Both the position numbers and the translations under genes were made by a program. A model generated the notes under the pieces. It was not told the origin of the DNA. It made no database searches and worked only from the letters and a program-made list of their open reading frames with translations. DNA of 64,000 nt from Alphaproteobacteria bacterium (lineage in GTDB: Bacteria; Pseudomonadota; Alphaproteobacteria; DSM-16000; Inquilinaceae): positions 91,729 through 155,728 of the forward strand of contig JANQIX010000026.1 of NCBI GenBank assembly GCA_028281925.1, written 5' to 3'. Positions 61,633-64,000 of the stretch are shown in pieces (the stretch's first letter is position 1; each line of letters begins with the position of its first letter).

Positions 61633-62597
61633 GCGGCCATCTCCGATGATGCGGCCCAGCTTGGTGCGTCTGTGCGGACTGCCGCGCGAAGTCTGGCGGA
61701 GCGAGCACGCGGGTTGGCCGCAACCTCTGCCGGCCGCGGCGTGACGGGCTTGCGCGTCAGCAGTTCGAAGGTCGGGGACCGTGCCGGCCGGTCGATCGCC
61801 TGCGGGCGGTGCCGCGAGACGCCGCCCGTGCGGCCGCTGCGCTCCGCCAGGAAGCGCTTGACTGCGCGGTCTTCCAGGCTGTGGAACGAGATCACGGCCA
61901 GTCGGCCGCCCGGCCGCAGCAGCCGTTCCGCCGCCACCAGGCCGCGCCCCAGCTCACCCAGTTCGTCGTTCACATGGATGCGCAGGCCTTGGAAGGTGCG
62001 GGTCGTGGGATCGATGCCGTCCTTGGCCTTCGGCACGACCTTGCGCACCAGATCGGCCAGTTCGGTCGTCAGCGCGATCGGCGCCTTTGCCCGCGCTGCG
62101 ACCACGGCCCGGGCCACGCGCGTCGCATGCCGCTCCTCGCCCAGATCGCGGAAGATGCGGGCCAGGTCCTGCTCGCTTGCGGTATTGACGATCTCCGCCG
62201 CCGTCGGCCCGTCGGCGCCCATGCGCATGTCCAGCGGCCCTTCGGCGCGGAAGGAAAAGCCCCGTGCCGGGTCGTCGAGCTGCGGGCTGGCCACGCCGAG
62301 ATCAAGGGCGACACCGTCCACCTGCCCGTCCGCCACGCCTTCGACCAGCCGCACCATGTCGCCGAAGCGTCCCTGGCGCAGCACCAGACGGCCGGCGCTC
62401 TCAGCCGCCAATGCCTGGCCCGCGGCAATCGCAGCGGGGTCCCGGTCGATGGCGATCACACGGCAACGGGCGGCCTGCAAGAACGCGGCCGTGTGCCCGC
62501 CGCGGCCGAAGGTGCCGTCTACGATGACGCCACCATCGGCCGGCGCCAGGATCTCGACCATCTGGGCCAGCAATACGGGCGTGTGCGCCTGGGTCAT
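61629..62597 (-). CDS. rsmH: 16S rRNA (cytosine-1402-N4) methyltransferase RsmH
   Basis: Methylates C1402 of 16S rRNA; also known as MraW. A 322-aa protein starting [17 protein letters not shown], with SAM motif [54 protein letters not shown] and C-terminal [20 protein letters not shown]. The start at 62597 overlaps the mraZ stop by ATGA; the longer open frame upstream lies inside mraZ and is rejected. Confidence 0.97.
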   Translation of the reverse strand: MTQAHTPVLLAQMVEILAPADGGVIVDGTFGRGGHTAAFLQAARCRVIAIDRDPAAIAAGQALAAESAGRLVLRQGRFGDMVRLVEGVADGQVDGVALDLGVASPQLDDPARGFSFRAEGPLDMRMGADGPTAAEIVNTASEQDLARIFRDLGEERHATRVARAVVAARAKAPIALTTELADLVRKVVPKAKDGIDPTTRTFQGLRIHVNDELGELGRGLVAAERLLRPGGRLAVISFHSLEDRAVKRFLAERSGRTGGVSRHRPQAIDRPARSPTFELLTRKPVTPRPAEVAANPRARSARLRAAVRTDAPSWAASSEMAA

Positions 62598-63061
62598 GCG
62601 CCACCCCCACGCCCGGGCTTGGGCAGCGGCTTGCCGCGCGGCACGCCGGCGTTGTGCTGCTTGAAGGCCTCCGGCTCCCAAAGCTGGAAGTAGCTGCCGA
62701 GGCCGACGAATTGCACCTGATCAGTGATGCCGGCAGCCGCCATCAATTCCCGCGGCAAGACGATACGACCATCGCCGTCGTACTCGACCTGCTCGCTTTC
62801 GCCGAAATACTCCATCTCGAAACTTGTCCGCTCCTCAGAGCCGATATCCATTTCGTCGATGCGCTGCTGCACGGAATCCATAAAAGACTCGGTCAATCCG
62901 TCTATTGCGATGACCGCGTTGTCGGCCTTCGCATAACTGGGCTTCAGATAGAAACGACGGGCGCGATCCTCGGTCTCGATGGCGGCACGGAACGGTGCGG
63001 GGACGCTAACGCGTCCCTTTCGATCCACCTTGTTCAAGTGCCGTGCCGTGAACCGGGCCAT
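62594..63061 (-). CDS. mraZ: MraZ, transcriptional regulator at the head of the dcw cluster
   Basis: A 155-aa protein with two SpoVT-AbrB-like domains, each carrying the family D-x-x-x-R type motif: [15 protein letters not shown] near residue 11 and [15 protein letters not shown] near 92. MraZ oligomers bind arrays of TGGGN repeats and control the dcw promoter. A matching array lies 109-153 bp upstream of this start codon. The C-terminal end ([15 protein letters not shown]) is basic. The first gene of the cluster. Confidence 0.96.
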   Translation of the reverse strand: MARFTARHLNKVDRKGRVSVPAPFRAAIETEDRARRFYLKPSYAKADNAVIAIDGLTESFMDSVQQRIDEMDIGSEERTSFEMEYFGESEQVEYDGDGRIVLPRELMAAAGITDQVQFVGLGSYFQLWEPEAFKQHNAGVPRGKPLPKPGRGGGA

Positions 63062-63169
63062 CTGTCCCTCGGCTACCGGTCATGCCGGGTTGGGTCGCCT
63101 CCATTTCGGCCTTCCGTGACAGCGGATTTCTTCGATCCGGGGTGAACACGGGAGACCAGCCGTTCTCAA

Positions 63170-63214
63170 TGGGCTGATCTGGGATATCATGGGATCATAT
63201 GGTCGTCAACGGGA
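63170..63214. promoter_or_regulatory. Predicted MraZ operator: TGGGN repeats with 10-bp period
   Basis: On the plus strand TGGGC (63170), TGGGA (63180) and TGGGA (63190) are spaced exactly 10 bp apart, followed in phase by degenerate TGGTC (63200) and CGGGA (63210). TGGGN units with 5-nt spacers are the described E. coli MraZ site. The array overlaps the predicted promoter below. Confidence 0.75.
63181..63209 (-). promoter_or_regulatory. Predicted mraZ/dcw promoter
   Basis: Minus strand TTGACG (63209-63204), 17-bp spacer, TATCCC (63186-63181). The -35 is near consensus and the -10 is weak. It would give a leader of about 110 nt. Both hexamers lie within the TGGGN array, as expected for autoregulation. 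Confidence 0.5.
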
Positions 63215-63231
63215 TTGCTTAGTATTTCGGA

Positions 63232-63461
63232 GAATCACTCAAGTGTCGCACCTGGTGATTACCGATGGATGTTGCATCAGCGAATCATTGACTCTGTAAA
63301 TGCTGATACACTCTTTCTTAATTCTTTTGTGAAATACGTTCCTGAAATGTTCGATCTGAGCGGCAATGCCGATTCCGAAGTGATTCGGTTTTGGGGCATG
63401 GAATCGTATGGGATCATGAACAGAAATAGCACATTTCCAGTACCCAATATATTGCCGATTC
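63232..63461. promoter_or_regulatory. Cluster of seven GANTC (CcrM-type methylation) sites
   Basis: GANTC begins at 63232, 63282, 63290, 63371, 63382, 63401 and 63457, seven in 230 bp, where about one is expected by chance. The stretch is also AT-richer than the rest of the window and codes for nothing recognisable. It fills the gap between rnpB and the mraZ promoter. Confidence 0.7.
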
Positions 63462-63599
63462 GGGGACAGTTGACCCGACTATATAGTGATGAAAGCGCGC
63501 ACAGCGGGCTCGGTGATTTGCCGGCGCCGGATCAGGTGGGGCAAGATCCCATGCCGTCCCGGACGGGGCGCATATCCGCGCCTGCAGGGCAGAGGAAGA

Positions 63600-64000
<401 letters not shown>

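Overview
The window is high-GC chromosomal DNA from an alphaproteobacterium, most like the Rhodospirillales. The evidence is a complete alphaproteobacterial dcw (division and cell wall) cluster running from mraZ to ftsZ with rnpB just upstream, a PTS-Ntr type enzyme I (PtsP), ubiquinone synthesis (UbiG), families common in alphaproteobacteria (DUF1178, DUF1289, PAS_5-like), and GANTC motifs of the CcrM type concentrated before the dcw cluster. Genes are dense and mostly housekeeping. I see no tRNA, CRISPR array, intact insertion sequence or prophage.

Left part (1-18 kb): ispG (cut by the window edge), a RodZ-like protein, ptsP and lysC all read leftward, with ubiG divergent from lysC. Two exported proteins of unknown role follow (7.1-9.35 kb). 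Next come arginine catabolism genes rocF-rocD with a divergent Lrp/AsnC regulator, a PAS_5-like protein, and a leftward group comF - small conserved protein - grxC - nitrilase-family amidase - DUF1178. ettA is divergent from comF.

Middle part (18-38 kb): mlaA-mlaC (outer-membrane lipid asymmetry), then a looser accessory stretch. It holds an ArsR-methyltransferase fusion, a GMC oxidoreductase with lower-looking GC, a probable decayed IS66 transposase tail, an exported HEFGH metallopeptidase, a DUF882 protein, a short DUF1289 gene, and a membrane-anchored coiled-coil protein ending in a phage-tail-collar-like domain. A ClC channel with CBS domains, uvrD-prmA, a small membrane protein, a soluble zinc-binding (CZB) chemoreceptor, an M24 aminopeptidase and a TPR-methyltransferase protein follow.

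Right part (38-64 kb), all leftward: rnpB, mraZ, rsmH, ftsL, ftsI, murE, murF, mraY, murD, ftsW, murG, murC, murB, ddl, ftsQ, ftsA, ftsZ, a strong intrinsic terminator, lpxC, then bamD-recN-ligA. Ten dcw junctions are 4-bp ATGA overlaps, so translation of the run is probably coupled. The 540-bp gap between rnpB and mraZ carries what looks like a textbook MraZ operator (TGGGN units every 10 bp) lying over a promoter, plus seven GANTC sites in 230 bp. This suggests both MraZ autoregulation and cell-cycle methylation control.

The best candidates for follow-up are the mraZ control region and the membrane-anchored tail-collar-like protein.
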